62,511 nt of DNA from Algoriphagus sp. (GCF_029254265.1 NZ_JAQWXX010000012.1:1-62511); one strand, 5' to 3'; positions 51,903-61,684 are shown, numbered from the stretch's first letter. Translations and numbers: made by a program. The notes: generated by a model not told the origin, from the letters alone.

Positions 51903-53606
51903 TTATTTGAATAAATAGGTTAGCCCTACTTGACCTACAAAATTTTTCCTATCATAGCCTGGTACAAAATATTGATCAGGTTGGTTTTCCAAAAACCACA
52001 TGTAGTTCAGAGTATTGACATATTGCATTCTCGCATTTACCAAGATGTTACCAAATTGCCAATCTGCTATAAATGAAGGAACTAGATCAACATATTTGTT
52101 TCTAAAGTCCTTAGAGGCTTCATATCTATAATAATAAAAATCAAGATTATAGACGATTCGCTCCACTTGAAAACCGATTCGATTCATCTTGTGAACCCAG
52201 GCAAATTCCACAAAAATCTGATTACTTGCAGGTCCATTTCCTACACCTAGCACCTGCCCGTTATGAGTATAACCATGACGGACATGATCATGAATGTACC
52301 AAGTCTTCAAGCTTCTGATATCATCTCTTATAGTCTGTCCGGTCTGAGTCATCTCGGAACTAATCTGGAAATAGTGACCTGGTTTATTCAAATCCATCAA
52401 ATGGGAAAACCCGAATGTAAATCCTCTTCCGGATTCCGGAGTAATTATGAAATCACCCAATCTCCTGTTGTTTCCACGAGTTCCGTATTCACCATAAAAT
52501 TCAAAGTGACCTTCTGGGCTTAGCCATCTGAAATACCCGGAACTGAATTGTTGTCGCTTGTCACGAATAGGATCATATATGTTTTCTGATCCTTTTCGGC
52601 CATTAAAGATCGGGAGTACATCAGCAAAATCAGTGATATCATCTCGATAAAGATGGTTGGTGGAGCCGTATCCCAGAAAGAGTCCCGGTACCCACTTAGG
52701 CTGATAGGTAAATACTATCCCAGAAAGAAATCTATTTCCATTAGCTTGTTTTGGAATGTAGGCAGGATTCTCCTGGATGGTATAATCAGGCCATGGGGGC
52801 AAATACTTACTAGACTTCAAAAACCCAGCAATTATTTGACCTTCAAATGACCCGATTTTTGTTTCTACTGGTTTTCTGGTATTAGCCGTGAAATGTAGGA
52901 ATCCTGGTGCATTATTACCCAATAATAGTGAATTGCGTCTGCCCGGACCCCACCACAGGTTTTCTGTAGAAATTCCAACTGAATACTCTTTGAAATTATA
53001 CCGTAAACTTGACTGACCCAGAAATAATTTGTTGTAGGCTCCCGTCCCAAATCGTTCCGGTGTATCGATACGATTCATATACTCATAATAGAAAAGAATC
53101 GTGGCTTGGTGCTCAATAGGGAATCCTAGGTAATCCTTGTTTTGAGCCATTAACAGCTCCGGCTGGAGCTGAAGACTGAAACCTTTGTATTCTGCATATG
53201 CACCTGCACTAATTATATTTTGAAAACCTCGATTTGGAATAAATGCCCCGTCATTAACCCCGAAAGCATAATTAGAATTGTATTGCAAACGATAGGTTGC
53301 CGGCATCGTTAAGAATTTAACTTGACCTTCTGGGCCAAGTCTTCTGTGGAATACTGAATTATCAAAGTCTACTATTGAACTGTCTAAATCAAAGCCATTT
53401 TTGAACCCAAATGCATCCACAGGATAAAGCGGCCTTATCATAAAAGAAGATGCAGAGTCAATATTTCCTAAAAGTTGCGCTCGTCGGAGGTAGTCATCCA
53501 AAACTGGAGTACCCAAGGAAATGGTCTGCGAAAACCCTTTCGGAAGAAGTCCAAACATTAAAAATGCAAGGAGGAATAGACTAAATACCTTATTTCTATT
53601 CATCAT
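51903..53606 (-). CDS. Wzi-family capsule assembly outer membrane protein
   Basis: A 567-aa outer membrane beta-barrel related to Wzi, an outer-membrane lectin that binds group 1 capsule in Proteobacteria. Signal: VFSLFLLAFLMFGLLPKGFSQ. The N-terminal YRLQYNSNYAFGVNDGAFIPNRG and the repeated strands ending in QVGLTYLFK fit a Wzi-type barrel. It is translationally coupled (four-base overlap) to the preceding lipoprotein gene, and the neighbouring WecB suggests a surface-polysaccharide context. The capsule synthesis genes themselves are not in the window. Confidence 0.82.
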   Translation of the reverse strand: MMNRNKVFSLFLLAFLMFGLLPKGFSQTISLGTPVLDDYLRRAQLLGNIDSASSFMIRPLYPVDAFGFKNGFDLDSSIVDFDNSVFHRRLGPEGQVKFLTMPATYRLQYNSNYAFGVNDGAFIPNRGFQNIISAGAYAEYKGFSLQLQPELLMAQNKDYLGFPIEHQATILFYYEYMNRIDTPERFGTGAYNKLFLGQSSLRYNFKEYSVGISTENLWWGPGRRNSLLLGNNAPGFLHFTANTRKPVETKIGSFEGQIIAGFLKSSKYLPPWPDYTIQENPAYIPKQANGNRFLSGIVFTYQPKWVPGLFLGYGSTNHLYRDDITDFADVLPIFNGRKGSENIYDPIRDKRQQFSSGYFRWLSPEGHFEFYGEYGTRGNNRRLGDFIITPESGRGFTFGFSHLMDLNKPGHYFQISSEMTQTGQTIRDDIRSLKTWYIHDHVRHGYTHNGQVLGVGNGPASNQIFVEFAWVHKMNRIGFQVERIVYNLDFYYYRYEASKDFRNKYVDLVPSFIADWQFGNILVNARMQYVNTLNYMWFLENQPDQYFVPGYDRKNFVGQVGLTYLFK

Positions 53607-54268
53607 TTCAAAATTAAAGCTTCAACGGTGATACCTGCCAAAGACCAAGATTCATCGCAAACGGGATCGGGTGAGTTCGTAGCCGAAAGATCTGAATTCA
53701 TGTATATTCTCACATTCGAGTTCTGATGTTCTACGATTTTAGAAATGCTATACCGGGTAGTATAATTTTGAAAAGCGCCAAAAAGACACAATCCTGGCAT
53801 ATTGGTCTTCACCGCATCAGTCTTCGGTCTATTTTGTCTAAAATATGTATCAGGATAAGATTGATACAAGCAGTATGTGGATTCGCAAGGAGAATTTGAA
53901 AAGGTAGTTCGGAAAACTTCTTCATTATCTATTCCAAAAAACCAATAATCAGGTCCTCCGATTCCATCATTAGGATTCCCATCCCAGCTATCGTGAATCA
54001 GAATATCGAGCGTAATTTTTAATAAATTGTGAGAAGGAAGGTCGTCTAGATTAACTGCTATTTCCTCATTATGATAAAAACCTGCCACCGTGTCGTTCTG
54101 GAATACAAAAAGCTTTCCATTTTCGAACCCAGCCAAATCAAGTGTGGAAAAATCATTAGAATACACGACTCGTTCAGATTCAAGGGTATCTGTACAAGAT
54201 AACAAAGCAAAAAATGAAATTATTAAAACAAGGGCTGTCCTTCCACGCTGCCAACTATTAAGACCCAT
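53603..54268 (-). CDS. Hypothetical lipoprotein coupled to Wzi
   Basis: A 221-aa protein with an SPII signal ending LLSC (Cys about 25). The mature part is a jelly-roll-like domain with DSWDGNPNDGIGGPDYWFFG and a TTFSN motif, a pattern seen in several secreted surface proteins of unknown role. Six Cys residues suggest disulphides. The overlap of four bases with the Wzi gene makes functional linkage likely. It is divergent from wecB. Confidence 0.65.
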   Translation of the reverse strand: MGLNSWQRGRTALVLIISFFALLSCTDTLESERVVYSNDFSTLDLAGFENGKLFVFQNDTVAGFYHNEEIAVNLDDLPSHNLLKITLDILIHDSWDGNPNDGIGGPDYWFFGIDNEEVFRTTFSNSPCESTYCLYQSYPDTYFRQNRPKTDAVKTNMPGLCLFGAFQNYTTRYSISKIVEHQNSNVRIYMNSDLSATNSPDPVCDESWSLAGITVEALILK

Positions 54269-54403
54269 TTATTTTTTGTCTATTTAGGAAAAGAATAACT
54301 GCAAAATAACGAAAAACCATCCAAAAGAGAATAAACAAAAGGGAGCAAATTGGACAGAGTCCAAAATTTAATTTGTTACTTTTACCTTACTAACAGAATT
54401 TAC

Positions 54404-55498
54404 ATGGCTATTTTTACTATCGTCGCCGGTGCACGACCAAATTTCATGAAAATTGCGCCCATCATTCACCAACTTCAGAAAAAACAAAAAGAGGGGTTTG
54501 ATGTAAACTTTCGACTTGTACACACCGGACAGCATTATGATAAAAAGATGTCTGGAGACTTCTTTGAACAACTTAATATTCCTGAACCAGATGCAAATCT
54601 TGGTGGTGGTGGTGGTACTCAAGCAGAGCAAACTGCTGCCATTATGGTTGCTTTCGAAAAAGAGCTTCTGGTAAATCGCCCTGACATTGTGCTCGTTGTA
54701 GGTGATGTCACTAGCACTTTAGCTTGTTCTATAGCAGCAAAAAAGCTTCAAATCGATGTTGCCCATGTGGAAGGAGGAATTCGCTCCGGAGACTTGACCA
54801 TGCCTGAAGAGATCAACAGAATGGTAACAGATAGCATTACAGATCATTTTTTCACTACCTCAGAAATCGCGAATACCAACTTGAGAAAAAGTGGTTTTGC
54901 AGAGGAGAAAATCCACTATGTAGGAAATACAATGATTGACACGTTGATGGCTCAGATGCCAAGATTTCAAAAGCCTGAAGGTGAAATCTTTGAAAATCTA
55001 GAACCAGGAAAATACTTCGTAATGACCATGCATCGACCCGCAAATGTGGATCAAGAGCATAAGCTTAAGGCTATGATTGATGCAATTTTAGAAGGAACTA
55101 AAGGTCTCCCAATTATTTTCCCTGTTCACCCAAGAACAGCTAAAAATCTACAATCCCTTGGTATAGATGCTCCAAATCTACTTATGAGCGATCCTTTGGG
55201 CTATTTGGAGTTCAATTACCTAGTGAAAAATGCAAAAGGTGTGATCACCGATTCGGGAGGAATTACTGAAGAGGCGTCAGTGATGAATGTCCCTTGTGTC
55301 ACCCTTCGAGACAATACAGAAAGAGCTGAAACCATACACTTGGGCACAAATGAGCTCGCTGGAACTGATCCTACTAAGCTTAAACCCTACCTCGAAAAAA
55401 TCATGGCGGGTACTTGGAAGCAATATCAAGGAATTCCAATGTGGGATGGGAAAACGGCTGAGCGAATCGTGGATATTTTGATTGAATCTTATTCCTGA
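54404..55498 (+). CDS. wecB: UDP-N-acetylglucosamine 2-epimerase (non-hydrolysing)
   Basis: A 364-aa enzyme that interconverts UDP-GlcNAc and UDP-ManNAc for surface polysaccharides. Start at the ATG at 54404 (MAIFTIVAGARPNFMKIAPI), codon 19 of the longest frame, whose own first codon is not ATG. Key motifs: HTGQHYDKKMSG, VVGDVTSTLACS, HVEGGIRSGDLTMPEEINR and DSGGITEEASVMNVPCVTLR. Normal length. The cupin gene follows after six bases. Confidence 0.96.
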   Translation: MAIFTIVAGARPNFMKIAPIIHQLQKKQKEGFDVNFRLVHTGQHYDKKMSGDFFEQLNIPEPDANLGGGGGTQAEQTAAIMVAFEKELLVNRPDIVLVVGDVTSTLACSIAAKKLQIDVAHVEGGIRSGDLTMPEEINRMVTDSITDHFFTTSEIANTNLRKSGFAEEKIHYVGNTMIDTLMAQMPRFQKPEGEIFENLEPGKYFVMTMHRPANVDQEHKLKAMIDAILEGTKGLPIIFPVHPRTAKNLQSLGIDAPNLLMSDPLGYLEFNYLVKNAKGVITDSGGITEEASVMNVPCVTLRDNTERAETIHLGTNELAGTDPTKLKPYLEKIMAGTWKQYQGIPMWDGKTAERIVDILIESYS

Positions 55499-55504
55499 TC
55501 TAGC

Positions 55505-55987
55505 ATGAGAAACGGGGATCGAGTCAATTTCCTTGTAAAAAATCTTGAGCTATTGCCACATCCTGAGGGTGGGTTTTATAAAGAAACTTACCGCTCTCCG
55601 CAATCCGTACTCACTATGGACGGGGATAGAAACCTGACGACCTCCATCTACTTTTTATTGACATCTGATCATGTGAGTAGGTTTCACAGGATTAAGAGCG
55701 ACGAGCATTGGTATTTTCATGAAGGAAATTGTTTGACAATTCACTTGCTAAACAATCAGGGCCATGAAAAATTAGAGCTTGGTTTGCTTTCCCAAAAATC
55801 CAAACCTTATCATTTTGTGCCGGCAAATACGATTTTTGGAAGTAGTATTGAAGAGAAGCATGGCTATGCTCTGGTTTCCTGTGTAGTCTCACCAGGATTT
55901 GATTTCAAGGATTTTAAACTTTTCACAGAGGAAGAGTTACTCCATGATTTCCCCAATCATTCAGAGATCATTACCCAATTGACATAA
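55505..55987 (+). CDS. DUF985/cupin_5 protein
   Basis: A 160-aa cupin of the DUF985 type. Typical motifs: LLPHPEGGFYKETYRS at the N-terminus, FHRIKSDEHWYFHEGNCLTIHLL (metal-binding cupin motif with H-x-H-like residues) and GFDFKDFKLFTEEELLHDFP at the end. The function of DUF985 cupins is not known; the metal site is preserved. It follows wecB in the same direction by six bases and probably shares its transcript. Confidence 0.9.
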   Translation: MRNGDRVNFLVKNLELLPHPEGGFYKETYRSPQSVLTMDGDRNLTTSIYFLLTSDHVSRFHRIKSDEHWYFHEGNCLTIHLLNNQGHEKLELGLLSQKSKPYHFVPANTIFGSSIEEKHGYALVSCVVSPGFDFKDFKLFTEEELLHDFPNHSEIITQLT

Positions 55988-55992
55988 AAAAA

Positions 55993-56011
55993 GCTCCCAG
56001 AATCTGGGAGC
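55993..56011. terminator. Bidirectional terminator between the cupin and the TonB receptor
   Basis: The 8-bp arms GCTCCCAG and CTGGGAGC with a three-base loop; the seven As at 55986-55992 give a T run on the minus strand, with the weaker ATTTT on the plus strand. It mainly ends the TonB receptor gene. Confidence 0.8.
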
Positions 56012-56037
56012 CATTTTCACTGTGGTAATTTTATTGG

Positions 56038-58941
56038 TTAGAATGAGAATGCCACTCTAAATGTCATTTTAACACCAGGAGCTAAACTTGTGAAGATCTG
56101 ATCTTGCGCTTCGTAAGATTGGAATACCAATTCTCTCCTATCGTTTAACATATTTTGAATTCCAAATCCAGCTTGAATTCGCTCATCCGCACCAAAGGAT
56201 TTATTGATATTCAAGTTTAAGCTATGGAAAGGAACGGTATAATTATCGGTTTGATTTCCAAATCCAACAAAGTTCAACGTTGGTCCTTGCACGTTATAAA
56301 ATAGACCAGCTTCCCAACCTGTAACAAAGCTTTGATATGCTAAGCCCGTGTTGATAATGTATGGTGCCTGGCCAGCCATGCTCCTTGTGTCCTCTACAGA
56401 CTCACCCTCACGAGCAGAGAGTTGTCTTGATCTGAATTCTGACCCAGACATTTTGATTGTAGATTCAGTGATCGTCACGTTAGTATTCCAAGTGAAATTT
56501 TCTAATGCTGGAGCTAGGAATTGAAGACTCTTTCTGAATTCGAATTCCAAACCTATCACTTGACCATTTCCTACGTTTCTTGGTTGAAATGATCCAGCAT
56601 CTGACAAGAATTGAACAATTTCAATTGGTCTGTCAAATGATTTGTAGAATGCACTTGCAGAAAACATTTGACCTCTTTCCTGGAATGCTTCCCATCTTAC
56701 ATCAAAGTTATTTATTCTCGTTGGAGTCAGCTTTCCATCCCAAATCACTTCTGATCCACCATTAGTTACTTCTTGGAATAATCCACCAATAAATGTTCTT
56801 CCAGTGATTGGATCTAAGATCTCAGCATAGGACAATTCTTTGAAAGATGGTCTGGCAATAGTTCTAGTAGCAGAAAATCTTAAATTTTGTTTTTCTTTTA
56901 TTGAGTAGATTAGGTTTATAGTAGGAAAGAAATCAGTCTCATCCAAAACAGTATCATCATTTAACACAATAGAACCGTTTTGATTTGTACCAGTATATTT
57001 CTGTACATAGTTTTCCATTCTCAAACCTACCACAGCTTTCAGTTTTTCAGCAGGATTGATTTCAGTTGATAAATAGGCTCCAATGCTATTTACATTTGAA
57101 TTGTAGGAGTTTGGATTGATTGGGATAAAGCTTGGATTATATCTAACCCCATTCCGGTTGTTTGCACTGAAAAGATTTGCATCATCTAAGATTGCATTTG
57201 GATCTCCAGTGAAAATGGTATTACCTGTAGGAAACTGGAAATTCTGAATATCAAAATCACGTGTCTTGTACACATAATTACCTCCAAATTTGAATTTCGC
57301 GTCTCTTCCAAATACGCTATACTGATTAGTCAAATCCAATTTACCGACTATGTTTTGCTCATCAAGATTTCTCCAGATACGCTCTGGAAGCCCCACTTCA
57401 GTAGAAATTGTATTTGTTGGTTCTCTAAATCTAGTAAATCGAATATCCGGATCATTGATCTTAGAGATAGTTGGTGACACTTTCCAATTCACATTCCATT
57501 TACCACCAGCTAAAAAGTGTTCCCCTCCCAATAATATGTTGGTCAAAGAACGCTCACTGTACTCTAAGTTATATTGCTTTGCCTCAAAATTCGCTCCCAG
57601 GTTAGTTCCAATAAAATCAAACACGCCAGCCTTAGATTCACCATTCTGAAGCTTCATAAAATTCAATCTAAACTTCGAATTCTGAGTTTTTAAAGCTACT
57701 CCTGCTATACCACCAAGAAGGACATTATTTACTCCATAATCACCTTTCTGTCTTTCTAAAGGTTCTAATTCGTTTACATTAGATTCACTTGGCTTTCCAT
57801 ATAAATTGAATTCTGCTCCCTGATAAAATTCGGTTTCATTTTTATAGGTCAAAGCGAAATTATAGCCCCAAGTTGCTCTTGATCTTGCGATTTGATTTCC
57901 TAAAGAGAAACTCAACCCCATATCCATCAGGCTATTACTTCTATAACCTCCAAGGGTTTTATTAAAATTTCCCAAGATATTCTGATACTCTAATCCTCGG
58001 GGACTATTGGGATTACCCACTACATCAGCATATTGTGGGATATCAGTGATACCTGCCGTTGGATTAGCTCGTGTACCATCATCATATCCTAACCAATCTT
58101 TTTTACCACCATCGTATTTAACATAGTTTGGATTAAAGTGCATGGAGGGATTAATTCCTCCACTCAAACTAAGTCTCATTGATTTTTCTTCTGGAAAATC
58201 TTTTGTTTCAATATCTACCACTCCTCCGGTAAAATCAGCAGGAAGATCTGCCGTAAACGACTTCGAAACAATGATATTATCAATAACGTTTGTCGGGAAA
58301 ATATCCATTTGGATAGAGTTTCTGTCAGGATCCAATCCTGGGACATCTACACCATTTACTACGGTCTTAGTATATCGATCCCCAAGACCTCTGACGTAAA
58401 TGTATTTCCCTCCTTCGATAGATACACCTGTTACTCTCTTTACAGCGGAAGCTGCATCTCCATCACCAATTTGACGGAATGTGCTTGCTGAAATACCATC
58501 CAATAAGTTGGCAGCATTTCTTTTTACAGACATCAAAGCAGATTCTGTTGTACGTATTGCAGACGCTGCAATAGTTACAGTCTCAAGTTCTGATGCTTCT
58601 TCAGCCATCAGGATGTCATTAAGAACATTTGTTTCTCCAGCTTTTACTTCAACTGCAGTAAGCTCTAATGTAGCGTAAGAAATGTAAGAGATCTGAAGGG
58701 TGTAAGATCCTGGCTCAACTTGAATTTCAAATTTCCCATCAAAATCAGTGATGGCACCAGTGGAGGTTTCTTTGACTAGAACTGAGACTCCGAAAATTGG
58801 TTCTCCTGTTCCTTCCTCAAAAATAGTTCCTCTGATGGTTCCTTTTTGAGCGAAAGCAAATCCTGCGATAATTTGTGAAAGTACTACAAGGACAATGATC
58901 AAGGTCCTTTTCATGAATACTTTGTTTGAGTTCTTTTTCAT
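56038..58941 (-). CDS. TonB-dependent receptor with carboxypeptidase-regulatory-like domain
   Basis: A 967-aa outer membrane receptor. Signal peptide MKRTLIIVLVVLSQIIAGFA is reached from either the ATG at 58941 or the ATG at 58914 (codon 10); both are possible. A CarboxypepD_reg-like domain lies at about 34-110 (GTIRGTIFEEGTGEPIFGVS), a plug at about 135-245 (GDAASAVKRVTGVSIEGGKYIYVRG) and then a barrel with a C-terminal Phe (MTFRVAFSF). It is downstream of a beta-helix lipoprotein gene, with a 12-bp hairpin between. There is no SusD homologue. It likely imports a specific nutrient with that lipoprotein as partner; the substrate is unknown. Confidence 0.93.
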   Translation of the reverse strand: MKKNSNKVFMKRTLIIVLVVLSQIIAGFAFAQKGTIRGTIFEEGTGEPIFGVSVLVKETSTGAITDFDGKFEIQVEPGSYTLQISYISYATLELTAVEVKAGETNVLNDILMAEEASELETVTIAASAIRTTESALMSVKRNAANLLDGISASTFRQIGDGDAASAVKRVTGVSIEGGKYIYVRGLGDRYTKTVVNGVDVPGLDPDRNSIQMDIFPTNVIDNIIVSKSFTADLPADFTGGVVDIETKDFPEEKSMRLSLSGGINPSMHFNPNYVKYDGGKKDWLGYDDGTRANPTAGITDIPQYADVVGNPNSPRGLEYQNILGNFNKTLGGYRSNSLMDMGLSFSLGNQIARSRATWGYNFALTYKNETEFYQGAEFNLYGKPSESNVNELEPLERQKGDYGVNNVLLGGIAGVALKTQNSKFRLNFMKLQNGESKAGVFDFIGTNLGANFEAKQYNLEYSERSLTNILLGGEHFLAGGKWNVNWKVSPTISKINDPDIRFTRFREPTNTISTEVGLPERIWRNLDEQNIVGKLDLTNQYSVFGRDAKFKFGGNYVYKTRDFDIQNFQFPTGNTIFTGDPNAILDDANLFSANNRNGVRYNPSFIPINPNSYNSNVNSIGAYLSTEINPAEKLKAVVGLRMENYVQKYTGTNQNGSIVLNDDTVLDETDFFPTINLIYSIKEKQNLRFSATRTIARPSFKELSYAEILDPITGRTFIGGLFQEVTNGGSEVIWDGKLTPTRINNFDVRWEAFQERGQMFSASAFYKSFDRPIEIVQFLSDAGSFQPRNVGNGQVIGLEFEFRKSLQFLAPALENFTWNTNVTITESTIKMSGSEFRSRQLSAREGESVEDTRSMAGQAPYIINTGLAYQSFVTGWEAGLFYNVQGPTLNFVGFGNQTDNYTVPFHSLNLNINKSFGADERIQAGFGIQNMLNDRRELVFQSYEAQDQIFTSLAPGVKMTFRVAFSF

Positions 58942-58964
58942 ACAGCAATTGAATTTTAATAAAG

Positions 58965-59002
58965 AGAAGGAGGAAGTTTCCTTGCGAGGTCTTCCTCCTT
59001 CT
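58965..59002. other. Intra-operon hairpin between lipoprotein and TonB receptor genes
   Basis: The perfect 12-bp arms AGAAGGAGGAAG and CTTCCTCCTTCT flank a 14-base loop, between the lipoprotein stop and the receptor start (both minus strand). Only TTTATT follows on the minus strand, not a long T run, so it is more likely an attenuator or an mRNA-stabilising hairpin than a full terminator. Confidence 0.6.
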
Positions 59003-59019
59003 AATATTATTAAAAGATA

Positions 59020-60522
59020 TTATTTAAAGTCAGCTAATTGTCCATCTACTGCAGCCCATGACCATGTTGCGAATGCGGCCTTAGTTGCTCCTACTGTGTT
59101 TGCATCAGCAGCTACTTCTGTTGCTGAAGCAACAGTTCCACCCTTGAATACCGTGCTTAGAGAAACTCCTTGAGCAAGTGTAGCTTCTAACTTGATGAAT
59201 TTAAGTGAACCATCAGCGAAGTTTGCCACAGACTTATCACCAGAGATAGATAGGTCACCTCTTCCATCAGTTGTAGCTGGATCAGCAAAATTGAAGAAGT
59301 AAAGATTCTCAAATGTTCCTCTTGCTCCATCTCTGAAATCACCTAGCTCCGCTACATTATTTCCTTTAATGGAACCATTTTTCAATGTATGACCAGCCAA
59401 TAAAGCTCCTTCAGGACCGTCAATTTCTAAAGTGTGATCAGTTTCGGATCCAGCGATTACGATAAAGTTATCCAAAGTACCAGCCCAAGCTTGATCGGTA
59501 TCCATTCCATCATCACCAGGATTCCAAACGATAGCATTCGTTACGTTTACAGTTCCTCCGAACCACTCAATTCCGTCATCTTGGTTACCAATCACCTCTA
59601 CATTTTCGATCACTGTTCCAGAACCAACACCACCTAGCGTAATTCCATTAATCTCATTTCCTTCACCGATGTTTGCACCACCATGACGAACTGAGACAAA
59701 TTTGATTGTACCTGAATTATCGGCAGCGTCTGTTCCACCGTAAAGTCCATTAGTATCTGATGGTGGAATACCTTCAATTTGTTTTTCAGTCAAATCCCCA
59801 GCTACTGAAATTGGAGCTTTTCCTAAAATAAGCAAACCACCCCAAAGACCATTCAAGTCAGGCGTCAAATTTGGAGATGCAATTTGGCCTGGAGCAATAT
59901 TATCAGCAATTGTGGTAAAAATAATTGGAGAAGAAGCTGTTCCTTCAGCATTAAGCTTAGCACCTCTAGCGATGATTAAAGCAGTTGCATTTGATCCTGA
60001 ACCTGCTTCACCCTTTACAACCACACCATCTTGGATGGTCAGGGTGGCACCAGAAGTTACTGTGATTCTTCCACCCAAAATATATGTTTTACCTTTTTCC
60101 CAAGTTGTATTTGCAGTAATATTTGAAGTAACTCTTATTACTGTAGCCTCTGCACCTACTGTAAGTACGTGAGTAGCAACCGCGAAATCTCCGTCAGTAT
60201 CAGTTACTCTAAATTCAAAAACAATATTTTTACCTGCATCTGCAGGTGTTGCAGTATATTCAAAAGGAGCTGAAGCTGTTGTCCCTGACAGAGGAACAGT
60301 TGCGTAAGAAGCCCCGTCTTTAGTAATAGATAAGGAAACAAGTCCATCTAAAGCAGTTGCTGAAGCAGTTACTGGACCTAAAGTCGCTCCAGCCTCAATC
60401 GTTGCAGTAGCTGGAATCCCCGAAAGTGTAACACCATTATCTGGTTTTTCTTCGTCTTTACAACCTGTGAGTCCGATCACGATTGCAGAAAACATTAATA
60501 ATAGATAATTAAGTTTTTTCAT
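59020..60522 (-). CDS. Beta-helix lipoprotein paired with the TonB receptor
   Basis: A 500-aa lipoprotein, started at the ATG at 60522 with an SPII signal ending GLTGC (Cys21). Residues about 30-130 form an Ig/cadherin-like beta domain; about 150-420 form a right-handed parallel beta-helix with repeated short strands (TWEKGKTYILGGRITVTSG, GTIKFVSVRHGG, GTVIENVEVIGNQDDGIEWFGG). It is a Bacteroidota family sometimes found with TonB receptors; no polysaccharide lyase residues were identified. Surface exposure and ligand capture are plausible; the ligand is unknown. It heads a likely two-gene operon with the receptor. Confidence 0.78.
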   Translation of the reverse strand: MKKLNYLLLMFSAIVIGLTGCKDEEKPDNGVTLSGIPATATIEAGATLGPVTASATALDGLVSLSITKDGASYATVPLSGTTASAPFEYTATPADAGKNIVFEFRVTDTDGDFAVATHVLTVGAEATVIRVTSNITANTTWEKGKTYILGGRITVTSGATLTIQDGVVVKGEAGSGSNATALIIARGAKLNAEGTASSPIIFTTIADNIAPGQIASPNLTPDLNGLWGGLLILGKAPISVAGDLTEKQIEGIPPSDTNGLYGGTDAADNSGTIKFVSVRHGGANIGEGNEINGITLGGVGSGTVIENVEVIGNQDDGIEWFGGTVNVTNAIVWNPGDDGMDTDQAWAGTLDNFIVIAGSETDHTLEIDGPEGALLAGHTLKNGSIKGNNVAELGDFRDGARGTFENLYFFNFADPATTDGRGDLSISGDKSVANFADGSLKFIKLEATLAQGVSLSTVFKGGTVASATEVAADANTVGATKAAFATWSWAAVDGQLADFK

Positions 60523-60670
60523 TTGGTTTGTATTAATTGAATTGTGGTTTTCCATTTTTTGATGCTACAAATGTGGCGCAATAAATACCCCCAAAAGAAT
60601 TATCTGAATTATCCTTTTTTTAAAATTCCATACAGAATTTAATATTGAATTAATAAAAATGGCATAAAAA

Positions 60671-60695
60671 AAGGGCTGCTTTGATAGCAGCCCTT
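60671..60695 (-). terminator. Terminator of the MoxR gene
   Basis: The perfect 10-bp arms AAGGGCTGCT and AGCAGCCCTT with a five-base loop; on the minus strand the stem is followed by seven T. It lies 17 bases downstream of the MoxR stop and separates it from the lipoprotein-receptor operon. Confidence 0.9.
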
Positions 60696-60712
60696 TAAAC
60701 CGTGTTTTTATG

Positions 60713-61684
60713 TTACTTCAATGTTACCGACTTATTAATCGGCACTTTTTCCAGGAGAATTTTTACAAGGTCTCGAGTATTGATTCCATCAGCTTCAGCT
60801 TCATAATTCAAAATTATTCGGTGATTTAGCACATCCTCAGCAATTTCTTTGATGTCCTCAGGCAATACATAATCTCGTCCATCCATATAAGCAACTGCCT
60901 TGGAAGCGAGATTCAAATTAATGCTTGCTCGAGGAGAAACCCCAAACTGAATGTATTTCGCTTCATCCTTCAAACCGTATTGAACTGGGAATCTGGTAGC
61001 AAATACCAACTCAATAATATAGTGTTCCAAAGGCTCTGCCATTTTCACCGCATTGATCTCATTTCGGATGTCAAATACATCTTGTTTGGTAAGCATGGCA
61101 TTGACTTCTGAACTGAAAGTCATATTCGCCATTCTCCGCATGACTTCCATTTCATCGGCTTTGCTTGGATAATCAATATGCACCTTCATCATGAATCGAT
61201 CGACTTGCGCTTCAGGCAATGGGTAAGTTCCTTCTTGATCTACCGGGTTTTGTGTTGCCAATACCAAGAATGGGCGATCTAGCATAAAAGTGGTCTCCCC
61301 AATTGTAACCTGCTTCTCTTGCATGGCCTCCAAAAGTGCAGATTGCACTTTAGCTGGAGATCGGTTGACCTCATCCGCCAAAATCAAATTGGAAAAAATC
61401 GGACCTTTTTTCACTTCAAAACTACCGTTCTGTTGATTATAGATCATCGTACCGATCAAATCGGCAGGAAGTAAATCAGGGGTAAATTGGATTCGGTTAA
61501 AATCTAAATGAAGTACTCTTGCCAGTGTATTTACAGTTAGCGTTTTCGCCAAGCCTGGCACACCTTCTAATAAAATGTGTCCATTGGTGAAAAGACCAAT
61601 CAAAAGTCGATTGACCATTTTGTCCTGACCTACAATTACTTTCTTTACTTCCTGAATTACATCTGCTATTTTTTCCTGATACAT
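60713..61684 (-). CDS. MoxR family AAA+ ATPase
   Basis: A 323-aa MoxR AAA+ chaperone-like ATPase of normal length. Walker A GVPGLAKT (41-48), Walker B ILADE (101-105), sensor 1 ATQNP and the arginine-finger region FGVSPRASINL are intact. Partners normally encoded alongside are DUF58 and VWA proteins; none follows within this operon, since a terminator stands 17 bases after the stop and the next genes encode a lipoprotein and a receptor. It therefore works with partners encoded elsewhere. Confidence 0.93.
   Translation of the reverse strand: MYQEKIADVIQEVKKVIVGQDKMVNRLLIGLFTNGHILLEGVPGLAKTLTVNTLARVLHLDFNRIQFTPDLLPADLIGTMIYNQQNGSFEVKKGPIFSNLILADEVNRSPAKVQSALLEAMQEKQVTIGETTFMLDRPFLVLATQNPVDQEGTYPLPEAQVDRFMMKVHIDYPSKADEMEVMRRMANMTFSSEVNAMLTKQDVFDIRNEINAVKMAEPLEHYIIELVFATRFPVQYGLKDEAKYIQFGVSPRASINLNLASKAVAYMDGRDYVLPEDIKEIAEDVLNHRIILNYEAEADGINTRDLVKILLEKVPINKSVTLK

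Noticed and set aside
54368..54631. An 87-aa minus-strand frame across the wecB start
   Set aside because: It is antisense to the conserved WecB N-terminus and shows no motif or signal.
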